Source: Microbaculum marinisediminis
GTDB lineage: Bacteria; Pseudomonadota; Alphaproteobacteria; Rhizobiales; Tepidamorphaceae
Length of the DNA: 64,000 nt
Direction of reading: 5' to 3'
Assembly (NCBI RefSeq): GCF_025397915.1
Contig: NZ_JALIDZ010000010.1
Coordinates: 1-64,000, forward strand
Of the stretch, positions 17,673-27,468 are shown in pieces; position 1 is the first letter of the stretch; every line of letters begins with the position of its first letter. Both the position numbers and the translations under genes were made by a program. Below the pieces are notes generated by a model. That model was not told the origin of the DNA and did no database searches. It saw only the letters and a list, made by a program, of their open reading frames with translations.

Positions 17673-18899
17673 ATGAAGCAGCCGACGACTGTCAATCCAC
17701 CCACCGAATTGCTGGCACCTTACGCCTGCGATCCGGCGCACAGCCGCGGACGGCTGCACGCCGAGCCGGCGAGCCCGACGCGCACCGAATTCCAGCGTGA
17801 CCGCGACCGCATCATCCATTCGACGGCGTTTCGCCGGCTCCAGTACAAGACCCAGGTCTTCATCTACCACGAGGGCGATCACTACCGGACCCGCCTGACC
17901 CACACGCTCGAGGTCTCGCAGCTCGCGCGTGCGCTGGCCCGCAGCCTGCGCGTCGACGAGGATCTCGCCGAGGCCGTCGCGCTCGCCCACGACCTGGGCC
18001 ATCCGCCGTTCGGCCACGCCGGCGAGCGGGCGCTCGATCGGGTGATGGCGCCCTTCGGCGGGTTCGACCACAACGCCCAGAGCCTGCGCGCGGTGACGCA
18101 ACTGGAGCGCCGCTATGCCGAATTCGATGGCCTGAACCTCAGCTGGGAAGCCGTCGAGGGGATCGTCAAGCACAACGGCCCGCTGATCGATGCCGGTGGC
18201 AACGCGATCGGTGCCTACGCCAAATCCGGCGTGCCCGAGCCGATCCTCGACTACAACACGGAGCAGGAGCTCGGCCTCCACCTCCATGCCGGCATCGAGG
18301 CGCAGGCGGCCGCGCTCGCCGACGATATCGCCTACAACAGCCATGACACCGACGACGGCCTGCGCGCCGGCCTGTTCGAGATCGCGGAGCTGGAGGAGGC
18401 GGTGCCGTTCCTCCGGCAGATCGTCGCCGAGGTGCGCGAGCGATATCCCGGCCTGGAGCGCAACCGGCTGATCCACGAGACCACGCGGCGCGTGATCACC
18501 CGGCTCGTCGAGGACGCGTTGACGGAATCGACGCGCCGCGTCGCGTCGCTCGCTCCGCGCTCGCCCGCGGATGTGCGCGCCGCCGGCCACCAGCTCGTCG
18601 CCTTTTCCGAGGACATGACGGCCGCTCTACGGGACCTGCGCGCCTTCCTGTTCGCGCGGATGTATCGCCACAGTCGCGTGAAGCGGGTGATGGACGAGGC
18701 GGAGCAGGCGGTCGAGCGGATATTCGCCGAGCTTCTCGCCCGTCCCGACCGCCTGCCGGCGGAGTGGGCGCATGCCTGCGAGGCGACCGATCGGACGCAT
18801 CGTGCCCGCATTGTCGCCGACTATATCGCCGGCATGACCGACCGTTTCGCGATGATCGAGCACCGGCGCCTGTTTGACGAGACGCCGGAATTGCGCTAG
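17673..18899 (+). CDS. dgt: dGTP triphosphohydrolase-like protein
   Basis: The 408-residue protein has an HD domain: TRLTHTLEVSQLARALAR, then ALAHDLGHPPFGHAGE, which supply the metal-binding His and Asp. FRRLQYKTQVF near the start and a C-terminal helical part are also typical of the deoxyguanosinetriphosphate triphosphohydrolase-like group. Members split dNTPs into nucleoside and triphosphate and so limit nucleotide pools. The short form in alphaproteobacteria is only distantly related to E. coli Dgt; its substrate range is inferred. Confidence 0.9.
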   Translation: MKQPTTVNPPTELLAPYACDPAHSRGRLHAEPASPTRTEFQRDRDRIIHSTAFRRLQYKTQVFIYHEGDHYRTRLTHTLEVSQLARALARSLRVDEDLAEAVALAHDLGHPPFGHAGERALDRVMAPFGGFDHNAQSLRAVTQLERRYAEFDGLNLSWEAVEGIVKHNGPLIDAGGNAIGAYAKSGVPEPILDYNTEQELGLHLHAGIEAQAAALADDIAYNSHDTDDGLRAGLFEIAELEEAVPFLRQIVAEVRERYPGLERNRLIHETTRRVITRLVEDALTESTRRVASLAPRSPADVRAAGHQLVAFSEDMTAALRDLRAFLFARMYRHSRVKRVMDEAEQAVERIFAELLARPDRLPAEWAHACEATDRTHRARIVADYIAGMTDRFAMIEHRRLFDETPELR

Positions 18900-18951
18900 G
18901 CGGCGCGCGCCGTTCGGAAAACCGACGGACAATCTGGGAAAGCTCTGAAGT

Positions 18952-20709
18952 ATGGATGTATTCGGCGATTTCACGGGCCGGGTCGTCGGCGCCGTCGAGG
19001 CCCTGTCGGCCGAAGGCATATTGCCGGCCGGGATCGACACCTCGCGAGTGGTGGTCGAGCCGCCGCGTGATCCAAGCCACGGCGACCTGGCGACGAACGC
19101 CGCGATGGTCCTGGCCAGGGATGCCAAGGCGAAGCCGCGCGATATCGCCGAGAGGCTCGCCGAACGCCTGCGCGCGTCGGGAGACGTCGTCTCCGTCGAT
19201 ATCGCCGGACCGGGCTTCGTCAACCTGACGCTGAGCGACGATTATTGGCGCGCGGGGCTCGATGCGCTCGTCCGGGCAGGCGGCGACTACGGTCGCAGCG
19301 GCATTGGCAAGGGCGAGCCGGTCAATGTCGAGTTCGTCTCCGCCAATCCGACTGGCCCGATGCATGTCGGCCATTGCCGTGGCGCCGTCTTCGGCGATGC
19401 CCTCGCCGGACTGCTGCAGTTCGCCGGCTTCGACGTCACTCGCGAATACTACATCAACGACGCCGGCTCGCAGATTGATACGCTCGCCCGCTCCGCCTTC
19501 CTGCGCTATCGCGAGGCGCTGGGAGAGGACGTCGGCGCGATCCCCGAGGGGCTCTATCCCGGCGACTATCTGGTTCCGGTCGGCAAGGCCCTGTCCGACA
19601 AGTACGGCAAGGGACTACTGGAGAAACCGGAAGCGGAATGGCTGCCGCTCGTCCGTGATTTCGCCATCGACGCGATGATGGTGATGATCCGCGACGATCT
19701 CGCCGCGCTCGGCATTGTCCATGACGTTTTCTATTCCGAGCGTTCTCTGTCGAAGCCGGTCGACAAGATCGCCGCGACGATCGACGACCTGCGCGGCCGC
19801 GGGCTCGTCTATCAGGGACGACTGCCGCCGCCGAAGGGCCAGTTGCCGGACGATTGGGAGGATCGGGAGCAGACCCTGTTCCGGTCCACCGATTTCGGCG
19901 ACGACGTCGATCGCGCCCTGATGAAATCGGACGGCAGCTACACCTATTTTGCGTCGGACATCGCGTATCACCGTGACAAGTACGAGCGCGGCTTCCTCAC
20001 CATGATCAACGTGCTCGGCGCCGATCATGGTGGCTACGTCAAGCGCCTGCAGGCCGCGGTCAAGGCGGTCAGCGACAACAAAGCGTCGCTCGACGTGAAG
20101 CTCTGCCAGCTTGTGAAGCTGTTCCGGGGCGGCCAGCCGGTGAAGATGTCGAAGCGGGCGGGCGAGTTCGTCACTCTGCGTGATGTGGTCGACGAGGTCG
20201 GTCGAGACGTCGTTCGCTTCATCATGCTGACTCGAAAAAACGACGCGCCGCTCGATTTCGATTTCGAGAAGGTGCAGGAGCAGTCGAAGGACAACCCGGT
20301 CTTCTACGTGCAGTACGCGCACGCCCGGGCGCATTCGGTGTTCCGCAACGCCGCCGAGGTCTATCCCGATATCGCGTTTCCGATGGAAACCCCTGGTCCA
20401 GAGGGGCTTTCGGCGCTCGCCGATCCGTTCGAACTCGCGCTGATCAAGACGCTCGCGACCTTCCCGCGCGTCGTCGAAACGGCGGCGCTCGCCCATGAGC
20501 CGCACCGCATCGCGTTCTACCTGTACGACCTGGCCAGCGCGTTTCATGGTTTATGGAATCGAGGCAAGGACTTGCCACAATTACGCTTTATTAACGCAGA
20601 AGACAGAGCTTCAACCATGGCTCGACTGACACTGGTGCAAGCCGTCGCGTTGGTGATTTCGTCCGGATTGGGCATGCTCGGCGTCGAGCCGCTCGAAGAA
20701 ATGCGTTGA
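18952..20709 (+). CDS. argS: Arginyl-tRNA synthetase
   Basis: Class I enzyme of 585 residues. The N-terminal additional domain that grips the tRNA is seen in [14 protein letters not shown]; the HIGH motif is HVGH in [16 protein letters not shown]; the second signature is KMSKRAGEF. The anticodon-binding domain ends in LGVEPLEEM. It is the first gene of a row (SPOR protein, nagZ, scpA, scpB) kept in order in Hyphomicrobiales. Confidence 0.97.
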   Translation: MDVFGDFTGRVVGAVEALSAEGILPAGIDTSRVVVEPPRDPSHGDLATNAAMVLARDAKAKPRDIAERLAERLRASGDVVSVDIAGPGFVNLTLSDDYWRAGLDALVRAGGDYGRSGIGKGEPVNVEFVSANPTGPMHVGHCRGAVFGDALAGLLQFAGFDVTREYYINDAGSQIDTLARSAFLRYREALGEDVGAIPEGLYPGDYLVPVGKALSDKYGKGLLEKPEAEWLPLVRDFAIDAMMVMIRDDLAALGIVHDVFYSERSLSKPVDKIAATIDDLRGRGLVYQGRLPPPKGQLPDDWEDREQTLFRSTDFGDDVDRALMKSDGSYTYFASDIAYHRDKYERGFLTMINVLGADHGGYVKRLQAAVKAVSDNKASLDVKLCQLVKLFRGGQPVKMSKRAGEFVTLRDVVDEVGRDVVRFIMLTRKNDAPLDFDFEKVQEQSKDNPVFYVQYAHARAHSVFRNAAEVYPDIAFPMETPGPEGLSALADPFELALIKTLATFPRVVETAALAHEPHRIAFYLYDLASAFHGLWNRGKDLPQLRFINAEDRASTMARLTLVQAVALVISSGLGMLGVEPLEEMR

Positions 20710-20779
20710 AACACGCTGCCCGTCCGACAACGATGATTGACCGACCCCTTCGCGACAACAATGCGAGATAGGGCGACGA

Positions 20780-22651
20780 ATGTCGGATACGCGCTACCCG
20801 AAGCGTTCCGTACCTGGGGAATATGACGAACTGGCGGATACGCCGTCGAGCAGCAGTGACCTGCCGGCGGACGATCCGCTGGTGGAACTCGCGCGCCTTA
20901 TCGACGAGGATCCCTTCGCCGACTTCAACAGCCGCAGGCGCGAGCCGTCCGTGTCGCCGGAGACCGGCCGGCAAGCTTACGAATCGCATCCGGTCGAACC
21001 TGAATCCCCGATCGAAGCCGAATCCGACGTGCCGGTTGAGGCCTATGATGCGCGATATGCGCAGCACGTAGAGCCTGAACTGCCGCCTTCCGACGATTTG
21101 GCCGACGCGACGGAGTATGATCGCGAATCGACGGAACGCCTCTACGCCGATCTCGCCGCCGCGAGCCAGCGGGTCGAGCCGAGGTTCGGTGGCGACTATC
21201 GCCAGCACGAGACCTATGACGAACCGGTGCAGCAGCATCAGGCCTGGCCGGCGGACGACTACGAGCAGCCTTCGCAGCCGCCCCAGTCTGCCCAGCCGCC
21301 TCTGCCGCAGGGCCACGCCATCCATCGCGCGCCTGCCGACGAGCCCGAGGCCTACCGGGCCGCGCCGGATTACGCCGATCATGAGCCGTACGCTGCCGCG
21401 CCGGAGCTGCGCGGAGCCGACTACACGGACGACGTCTACGCGGAATCCGAACCCGTCTACGACGAATCCGGCCATATCCCGCCCTATGACGGTGAAGTCC
21501 CGGTCGAGCCGGAGGGCCGCAGAAAAGGCACGTTGATCGTCGCCGGCCTTCTTGGCCTGATCGTTCTCGGCGGTGCGTCGGCGCTGGTCTATCGCGGCAT
21601 TTTCGGCGAGAGCACCAGCGGGCCTCCGCCGGTCATCCGGGCCGACAACGCGCCGTCGAAGCTGGAGCCGGAAACGTCCGGCGCCGAGGAGGCCCCGCAA
21701 CAGGGCAAGCTCGTATATGACCGCGTCGGCGGCAATGCCGCGAATGACGAGGCCCGGCTCGTTTCACGCGAGGAGCCGGTCGCCGATGTCGGCGGTCGTC
21801 AGGTTCGCGTCATCGATCCGAACCAGGGGCAGACGCAGGCGCAGGGAGCCGGTTTGCGTGGGACCGCGCCGACCGGCGATTCTCCGGCGGATGGCGCTGC
21901 GGGCGAGGAACTGCCCAAGCGCGTACGCACCGTCGTCGTGAAGCCGGACGGGACGATCGTCGGCGAGATCGAGGCGCCGAAGCCGGCCGAACCGCTGCAG
22001 CCCGCGCCGCTGCAGCCGGCACCGCTTCCCGGCACGCCGCAGCCGTCAGAGCCCGAGCAGACCGCGGCCGCTGAGACCCAGCAGCCCGCGACAACCGGTG
22101 TGCCCATTCCGGAACCCAGGCCTGCTGATCTGGCGAGCTCGCAACCGGCTGCCGGACAGGCGGCACCAGCTCCGGCGCCCTCGGCGGCTCGGAATCAGCC
22201 CGGAACCAGTTTCGTGCCTCCGGCAGCGCCGGCTCCGGCTCAGCCGCAGTCTGGTCAACCGCTTCAGCTCAACCCGAATGTGGTTGCCACCCTTCCGACA
22301 GGGCAACAGAACACCGCCCCCGCGCCTGCGCCCACTCAAACGACGACGACGGCCGCGGCGCCGACCCAGCCCGCCGAAGCGCAAACGACGACATTCCCGC
22401 CGGGATCCTATGTCGTCCAGGTTGCGGCGAGCCGCAGCGAGCAGGATGCGCGTGGAACGGCGGCGTCGATCAGCCAGCGATACAGCGGTCAGCTTTCCGG
22501 TTATTCACCTGCGGTGGAGCGTGCCGATCTCGGCGATCGCGGAATCTACTATCGCGTCGGCGTCGGTCCGATGAGAAGTCAGGGCGATGCCAACGCCTTG
22601 TGTTCAAAGCTGAAATCCGCGGGTCTGGACTGCTTCGTGCGTCGCAACTGA
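20780..22651 (+). CDS. SPOR-domain cell-division/envelope protein
   Basis: The 623-residue protein has a long acidic cytosolic part, one transmembrane helix near residues 248-270 (GTLIVAGLLGLIVLGGASAL), a long Pro/Gln/Ala-rich periplasmic linker, and a C-terminal SPOR domain (SYVVQVAASRSEQDARGTA ... YYRVGVGPM ... GLDCFVRR). SPOR domains bind peptidoglycan strands without peptide stems at division sites, so the protein is likely a septal or polar factor, similar in layout to FtsN. NagZ next to it supports a role in wall turnover. Confidence 0.85.
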   Translation: MSDTRYPKRSVPGEYDELADTPSSSSDLPADDPLVELARLIDEDPFADFNSRRREPSVSPETGRQAYESHPVEPESPIEAESDVPVEAYDARYAQHVEPELPPSDDLADATEYDRESTERLYADLAAASQRVEPRFGGDYRQHETYDEPVQQHQAWPADDYEQPSQPPQSAQPPLPQGHAIHRAPADEPEAYRAAPDYADHEPYAAAPELRGADYTDDVYAESEPVYDESGHIPPYDGEVPVEPEGRRKGTLIVAGLLGLIVLGGASALVYRGIFGESTSGPPPVIRADNAPSKLEPETSGAEEAPQQGKLVYDRVGGNAANDEARLVSREEPVADVGGRQVRVIDPNQGQTQAQGAGLRGTAPTGDSPADGAAGEELPKRVRTVVVKPDGTIVGEIEAPKPAEPLQPAPLQPAPLPGTPQPSEPEQTAAAETQQPATTGVPIPEPRPADLASSQPAAGQAAPAPAPSAARNQPGTSFVPPAAPAPAQPQSGQPLQLNPNVVATLPTGQQNTAPAPAPTQTTTTAAAPTQPAEAQTTTFPPGSYVVQVAASRSEQDARGTAASISQRYSGQLSGYSPAVERADLGDRGIYYRVGVGPMRSQGDANALCSKLKSAGLDCFVRRN

Positions 22652-22730
22652 GCGGCGCGCGAGGCCTCCGGCCTGCCGATCCCGGAACGATCCGGTTGAC
22701 CGGGCCTCTGGCGGGGGCTAATCCGCCGAT

Positions 22731-23759
22731 ATGGCAACGAGAGCCTTCATTTGCGGCTGCGCCGGTCCGACGCTGACGCCGGCCGAGCACGAATTTTTCG
22801 CCACCACCGATCCGTGGGGCCTGATCCTGTTCGCGCGCAATTGCGTCGACAAGGAACAGATCCGCGGGCTGATCGCCGATTTCCGGCGGGCCGTGGGACG
22901 TCCCGATGCGCCGGTCCTGATCGATCAGGAAGGCGGGCGGGTCCAGCGGCTGCGTCCGCCGATCTGGGCCAAATATCCAACCGCGGAGGTGATCGCGCGC
23001 ATCCGCGAGCGCGACGCGAGCGCGGGAACACGGGCGGCGTGGCTGCTCGGCCGCCTGATCGGCGAAGACCTCATCGATCTCGGCATAACCGTCGATTGCG
23101 TTCCCGTCCTCGATATCCGCGTGCCGGCGACGCATGACGTGATCGGCGACCGATCCTTCGGCCAAGACCCGACGGCCATCGCCGAACTGGCCGGCGCGAA
23201 GACCGAAGGCGTATCCGCCGCCGGGGTCGCCCCGATCATGAAGCACATCCCCGGTCACGGACGCGCAGGCGCCGACAGCCACTACGACCTTCCCGTGGTC
23301 GATTGCGCGCGGGAGGAACTGGAACGGACCGACTTCGAGCCTTTCCGCCGTCTGGCCGGCCTGCCGATGGCGATGACCGCCCATGTCGTCTATTCGGACA
23401 TCGACGCCGCGGCGCCTGCGACCCTGTCGTCCGTTCTCGTAGATGATATCATCCGTGGCTCGATCGGTTTCGACGGGCTCTTGATGACGGACGACCTGTC
23501 CATGGGCGCACTGTCCGGCACCCTGGAGGAGCGGACGGCCAAAGCGTTCCAGGCCGGTTGCGATATGGCCTTGCACTGCAACGGGAACCTCGACGAGATG
23601 GTGGCGGTCGCCTCCAGTACGCCGGACTTGACGGGGCGCGCCGCCGAGCGCGCCGCCAGCGCGCTCGGCTGGGCGAACCCGGAGCCATGCGACATCGCGG
23701 CGGCGCGGGACGAGTTTCTCGCCTTGCTCGATCTGGCGGCCGGGGCGGGGGAGGCCTAG
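22731..23759 (+). CDS. nagZ: Beta-N-acetylhexosaminidase
   Basis: Family GH3 enzyme of 342 residues that removes N-acetylglucosamine from muropeptides in the cytosol for wall recycling. The hallmark KHIPGHGRAGADSH (with the His/Asp pair on a flexible loop) and the nucleophile Asp in LLMTDDLSMGAL are present, as is LIDQEGGRVQRL. It lies between the SPOR protein and scpA, and its stop is 17 bases from scpA, so they are likely co-transcribed. Confidence 0.95.
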   Translation: MATRAFICGCAGPTLTPAEHEFFATTDPWGLILFARNCVDKEQIRGLIADFRRAVGRPDAPVLIDQEGGRVQRLRPPIWAKYPTAEVIARIRERDASAGTRAAWLLGRLIGEDLIDLGITVDCVPVLDIRVPATHDVIGDRSFGQDPTAIAELAGAKTEGVSAAGVAPIMKHIPGHGRAGADSHYDLPVVDCAREELERTDFEPFRRLAGLPMAMTAHVVYSDIDAAAPATLSSVLVDDIIRGSIGFDGLLMTDDLSMGALSGTLEERTAKAFQAGCDMALHCNGNLDEMVAVASSTPDLTGRAAERAASALGWANPEPCDIAAARDEFLALLDLAAGAGEA

Positions 23760-23775
23760 TGACCGGGGCGGCTCC

Positions 23776-24570
23776 ATGACGGATAAGGGCGCCGATCTCT
23801 GGGCCGAAACGTCGGAGCGCATCCCGCAACCCGACGCGGAAGCGTTTCTGGTCGACGTCGAGGGCTTCGAGGGGCCGCTGGACCTGCTGCTGGCGCTGGC
23901 CCGGTCGCAGAAGGTCGATCTGGCCAAGATCTCGATCCTGGCGCTCGCCGATCAATATGTGGCTTTCATCAACGAGGCGCGCCGGCTGCGGCTGGAGCTC
24001 GCGGCCGATTATCTGGTAATGGCCGCCTGGCTTGCCTATCTGAAGTCGCGTCTGCTGCTGCCCAAGCAGATGGACGACGAGGAGCCGACCGGCGAGGAGA
24101 TGGCGGCGATCCTCGCGTTCCGGCTGCAGCGCCTCGAGGCGATGCGCGACGCCGCGGTCAAACTGGTGAACCGAGACAGGCTGGGCCGCGACGTCTTTCC
24201 CCGCGGGCTTCCCGAGGGCGTTCGTGTCGAGCGTCGCAACGTCTACCAGGCGACCCTGTTCGACCTTCTGAAGGCCTACGGCGAACAGGCCAGTCAGCAT
24301 GCCGTCCGCAGGGTCGTGCTGAAGCCGCGCAAGGTCGTCTCCCTGAAGGAGGCGCGCGAGATCCTCGAGCGTCTCGTCGGGACGATCGGCGCGTGGACGG
24401 CGCTCGACGCGCTCGTGGGCGAGTTTATCGCCGATCCGGCCATGCGCCGCACCGCGACCGCCTCGACGTTTTCGGCCAGCCTGGAACTTTGCCGCGAAGG
24501 CTTTCTGGAACTTCGACAGGAAAAAACGTTCGCGCCGATCTATATGAAGGCGCGGGAACCGCGAAAATGA
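23776..24570 (+). CDS. scpA: Segregation and condensation protein A
   Basis: The 264-residue kleisin starts with the conserved FEGPLDLLLALARSQKVDLAKISI and has LKSRLLLP in the middle. The C-terminal winged helix (SLELCREGFLELRQEKTFAPIYM) binds the SMC head. With ScpB and SMC it loads on and compacts the chromosome. The stop overlaps scpB's start by four bases. Confidence 0.95.
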   Translation: MTDKGADLWAETSERIPQPDAEAFLVDVEGFEGPLDLLLALARSQKVDLAKISILALADQYVAFINEARRLRLELAADYLVMAAWLAYLKSRLLLPKQMDDEEPTGEEMAAILAFRLQRLEAMRDAAVKLVNRDRLGRDVFPRGLPEGVRVERRNVYQATLFDLLKAYGEQASQHAVRRVVLKPRKVVSLKEAREILERLVGTIGAWTALDALVGEFIADPAMRRTATASTFSASLELCREGFLELRQEKTFAPIYMKAREPRK

Positions 24571-25256
24571 CGGAAACGACCGAAGACAACATCGCCAGCA
24601 TGACGCCGAGCGAGCGCCGCGAGCAGTTGCGCATGCTCGAAGCGCTGCTGTTCGCCGCCGCCGAGCCGCTGGATGTCGCCACGATCGCGTCGCGGCTGCC
24701 CAGGGACGCCGATATACCGGCCCTGCTCGGCGAATTGCAGGCGGCCTATTCCAGCCGCGGCGTCAATCTGGTGCGTGTCGCGGACAAGTGGCGCTTTCGC
24801 ACGGCCGAAGACCTGTCGTTCCTGTTGCGCCGCGATGCCGTCGATCAGCGGCAGCTCTCGCGGGCCGCCCTCGAGACTCTGGCCATCATCGCCTATCACC
24901 AGCCGGTGACGCGTGCCGAGATCGAGGAGATCCGCGGCGTTTCCATTTCAAAGGGGGTGCTCGACGTGCTCATGGAAGCCGGCTGGGCGCGTATGCGGGG
25001 CCGCAGGCGCACCCCGGGCCGGCCCGTCACCTACGGCACCACCGAGGAGTTTCTCGATCATTTCGGCCTGGAGTCGCTGCGCGATCTCCCCGGCGTCGAG
25101 GAATTGAAGGGCGCCGGCCTTCTCGACAGCCGCTTGCCGCCGGACTTCAAGGTGCCGTCGCCGTCCGACGGCGACGCCCTGACGGAAGACGAGGACCCGC
25201 TCGAGGACGAACTCCCGTTCGGCGATGATTTCGCCGAGGACGAAGAGGAGCGGTAA
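24567..25256 (+). CDS. scpB: Segregation and condensation protein B
   Basis: The ATG at 24567 overlaps the scpA stop (ATGA), which decides the start. The 229-residue protein has two winged helices (LEALLFAAAEPL ... and LETLAIIAYHQPVTRAEIEEIRG) and the usual GRPVTYGTTEEFLDHFGL. The tail is strongly acidic (DEDPLEDELPFGDDFAEDEEE). It dimerises and binds ScpA in the SMC complex. Confidence 0.95.
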   Translation: MTETTEDNIASMTPSERREQLRMLEALLFAAAEPLDVATIASRLPRDADIPALLGELQAAYSSRGVNLVRVADKWRFRTAEDLSFLLRRDAVDQRQLSRAALETLAIIAYHQPVTRAEIEEIRGVSISKGVLDVLMEAGWARMRGRRRTPGRPVTYGTTEEFLDHFGLESLRDLPGVEELKGAGLLDSRLPPDFKVPSPSDGDALTEDEDPLEDELPFGDDFAEDEEER

Positions 25257-26449
25257 TGTCGACGGCGACGAAAGACGCCAGCCCGGTGCACGAGGCGGCG
25301 GCGACGAGTGCGGGCGATCGGCCGAAGGCCGGGCGGCTGCGCGACATGGGGCGCTGGGGCCGCCGCGGCACCGCCGGCGCGGCGATCGCCGCCCGTCTGT
25401 CCTTTGACAACGTTTCCCACAGCTATGACACGGCGCCGGCGGTAGACCGGGTGACGCTCGATATAGAGCCGGCCGAATTCGTCTGCCTGCTCGGCCACTC
25501 GGGCTGCGGCAAGACGACGTTGCTCAAGCTCGCCGCGGGGCTGGAAGAGCCGTCGAGCGGCAGCATCATGATCAACGGGCAGGCGGTTTCGGGCGGAAGT
25601 CGCTTCGTCCCGCCGGAGAAGCGCGGCGTCGGTCTGATGTTCCAGGACTTCGCGCTGTTTCCGCATCTGTCGATCCTGAAGAACGTCATGTTCGGTCTGA
25701 CGACACTGCCGCGCGGCGATGCGGAGCGCGAGGCGCTGAAGGCGCTGCGCAGGGTGGGGCTCGAGGATTACGCCGAACTCTATCCGCACGCGCTGTCCGG
25801 CGGAGAGCAGCAGCGCGTCGCGCTGGCCCGCGCGATCGCCCCCCGTCCGAGCGTGCTGCTGATGGACGAACCCTTCTCCGGCCTCGACAGCCGGCTGCGC
25901 GACGAGGTGCGCGACGAGACCCTCGCGGTCCTGCGCGAGACGCGGGCGACCTGCATCATCGTTACCCATGATCCCGAGGAGGCCATGCGCATGGCCGATC
26001 GCATCGTGCTGATGCGATCGGGGCGCCTGGTCCAGGTCGGAACCGCCTCCGAGCTCTATCACACGCCCGTGGATCTCGCCGCGGCCCGCTTTTTCACCGA
26101 GCTGAACGAAATTCCCGGCGAGGTCGAGGGCGGACGCGTGGTGACGCCGGTCGGCGATTTTGCCCGCCAAGGCGTGGTCAGCGGCGAGGAGGTCACTGTC
26201 TGCGTGCGTCCGCACGGCGTACGGCTGGTCGAGCCGGGCGCCGGCGTACCAGGGCGTTTGGTCGCGCGGCGGTTTCTCGGCGAGGTGGAACGGCTCGATA
26301 TCGCCGTCGAGGGCCTCGACGGGCCGCTGAAGGCCCGGTCCCGCGATATGAACCCGGTCGCCGTGGGCTCCGAGGTCGGCGTCGCGATCGACGAGGCCGC
26401 CGTGCTGATGTTTCCCGTCCGTGGAGAACGGACTCGTTTCGGCGATTAA
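25256..26449 (+). CDS. Orphan ABC transporter ATPase (iron/sulfate-type, with TOBE-like end)
   Basis: The start overlaps the scpB stop by one base (TAATG). After a 45-residue variable N-terminus come Walker A (GHSGCGKTTLLKLAAG), the Q-loop (MFQDFALFPHLS), the signature LSGGEQQRVALARAIA and Walker B (VLLMDEPFSGLD). The last 100 residues look like a TOBE-type regulatory domain, as in FbpC, CysA and PotA ATPases. No permease or binding protein is nearby, so its partner is encoded elsewhere, or it has another role. Place in the scpB-tatA gap suggests joint transcription. Confidence 0.85.
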   Translation: MSTATKDASPVHEAAATSAGDRPKAGRLRDMGRWGRRGTAGAAIAARLSFDNVSHSYDTAPAVDRVTLDIEPAEFVCLLGHSGCGKTTLLKLAAGLEEPSSGSIMINGQAVSGGSRFVPPEKRGVGLMFQDFALFPHLSILKNVMFGLTTLPRGDAEREALKALRRVGLEDYAELYPHALSGGEQQRVALARAIAPRPSVLLMDEPFSGLDSRLRDEVRDETLAVLRETRATCIIVTHDPEEAMRMADRIVLMRSGRLVQVGTASELYHTPVDLAAARFFTELNEIPGEVEGGRVVTPVGDFARQGVVSGEEVTVCVRPHGVRLVEPGAGVPGRLVARRFLGEVERLDIAVEGLDGPLKARSRDMNPVAVGSEVGVAIDEAAVLMFPVRGERTRFGD

Positions 26450-26536
26450 CCGCGTCGCGGCATCGTGTTGCCGCGGGGCGGCGACCTATATAATGTCGCG
26501 ACGAACCCGGTAACCTTGAATTCGAGGAGAGCGTAC

Positions 26537-26776
26537 ATGGCTCCCAGTTGGTTTCAGATCCTAATCGTCATCGTTCTGCTCGTGCTGTTGTTCGGCCGCG
26601 GCAAGATTTCCGACCTGATGGGCGACGTCGCCAAGGGCATCAAGAGCTTCAAGAAGGGGATGAGCGAGGACGAGACGGCCGCCGACGAGGATAAGAGCAA
26701 GACCATCGAGCACCAGGCGAGCGAGACGGTCGAATCGCCTACCAAAGAGACCAGCGGCGCCAAGAAGGCGAGCTAA
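26537..26776 (+). CDS. tatA: Sec-independent translocase subunit TatA
   Basis: A 79-residue protein with an N-terminal helix ([19 protein letters not shown]), the hinge, an amphipathic helix ([19 protein letters not shown]) and an acidic/Lys tail. It forms the pore of the twin-arginine pathway. GGAGAG stands before the ATG at 26537. Confidence 0.95.
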   Translation: MAPSWFQILIVIVLLVLLFGRGKISDLMGDVAKGIKSFKKGMSEDETAADEDKSKTIEHQASETVESPTKETSGAKKAS

Positions 26777-26791
26777 GTCTCGGCCGGCGGT

Positions 26792-26814
26792 CCGGACCTG
26801 CGTTTCCGGTCCGG
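26792..26814 (+). other. Hairpin between tatA and tatB
   Basis: CCGGACC (26792-26798) and GGTCCGG (26808-26814) form a perfect 7-bp stem. There is no strong T-run. It may slow transcription or protect the tatA end of the message, giving more TatA than TatB and TatC, as the complex needs. Confidence 0.45.
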
Positions 26815-26856
26815 CTTGGTTTGATCTGGAGCCCGCCATAGCGGGCGGAGACCTCG

Positions 26857-27453
26857 ATGTTCGATTTCGGATGGAGCGAGCTTCTGGTGATCGCCGTGGT
26901 GGCGATCGTCGTTGTCGGTCCGCGCGAGCTGCCCGGCATGTTGCGCACGTTCGGCAAATATGCCGGCCAGCTGCGCAAGATGGCCGGCGAGTTTCAGAGC
27001 CAGTTCAACGAGGCGCTGAAGGAAGCCGAGCTCGACGACGTGCGCAAGAGCATCGAAAGCGTGCGGTCGGTCAATCCGGTCAATCAGATCAAGGACAGCC
27101 TCAATCCGCTGAAGGACGCCGGCGAAAGCGTCCGCAAGGCGGTAGAGGAGCCCGACAAGCCGAAGCCGCCATCGGCCAAGGCGGCGAGCGGGACGGACAA
27201 AAAATCCGGTACCTCTTCGCCGGAGACCGCGACGGGCGCCGCCAGCAAGACCACCGCCGCCGGCAAGGCCACCGGCGCCAGAAAAGCCGCCGCGGCCACC
27301 GGTAAGGCCGGCACCACCAAGCCCGCTTCGGCGAGCAAGCCGGCTGCTGCCAAGAAGCCGGCCGCGAAGAAGAAACCGGCTGCGAAGAAGGCGGCCGCCA
27401 AGACGCCGAAAGCCGACACGTCGGGCTCCGCCAGCTCCGATACGGTGGCCTGA
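26857..27453 (+). CDS. tatB: Sec-independent translocase subunit TatB, with Lys/Ala-rich tail
   Basis: The N-terminus (FDFGWSELLVIAVVAIVVVGPRELPGML) has the TatB helix and the Glu and Gly-Pro of the family, followed by a long amphipathic helix. From about residue 110 the protein is low-complexity Ala/Lys/Pro/Thr, with repeats of the type KKPAAKK, like histone H1. With TatC it recognises twin-arginine signals in the inner membrane. The tail is cytosolic, of unknown use. Confidence 0.93.
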   Translation: MFDFGWSELLVIAVVAIVVVGPRELPGMLRTFGKYAGQLRKMAGEFQSQFNEALKEAELDDVRKSIESVRSVNPVNQIKDSLNPLKDAGESVRKAVEEPDKPKPPSAKAASGTDKKSGTSSPETATGAASKTTAAGKATGARKAAAATGKAGTTKPASASKPAAAKKPAAKKKPAAKKAAAKTPKADTSGSASSDTVA

Positions 27454-27468
27454 GTCCGGAATCCATAG

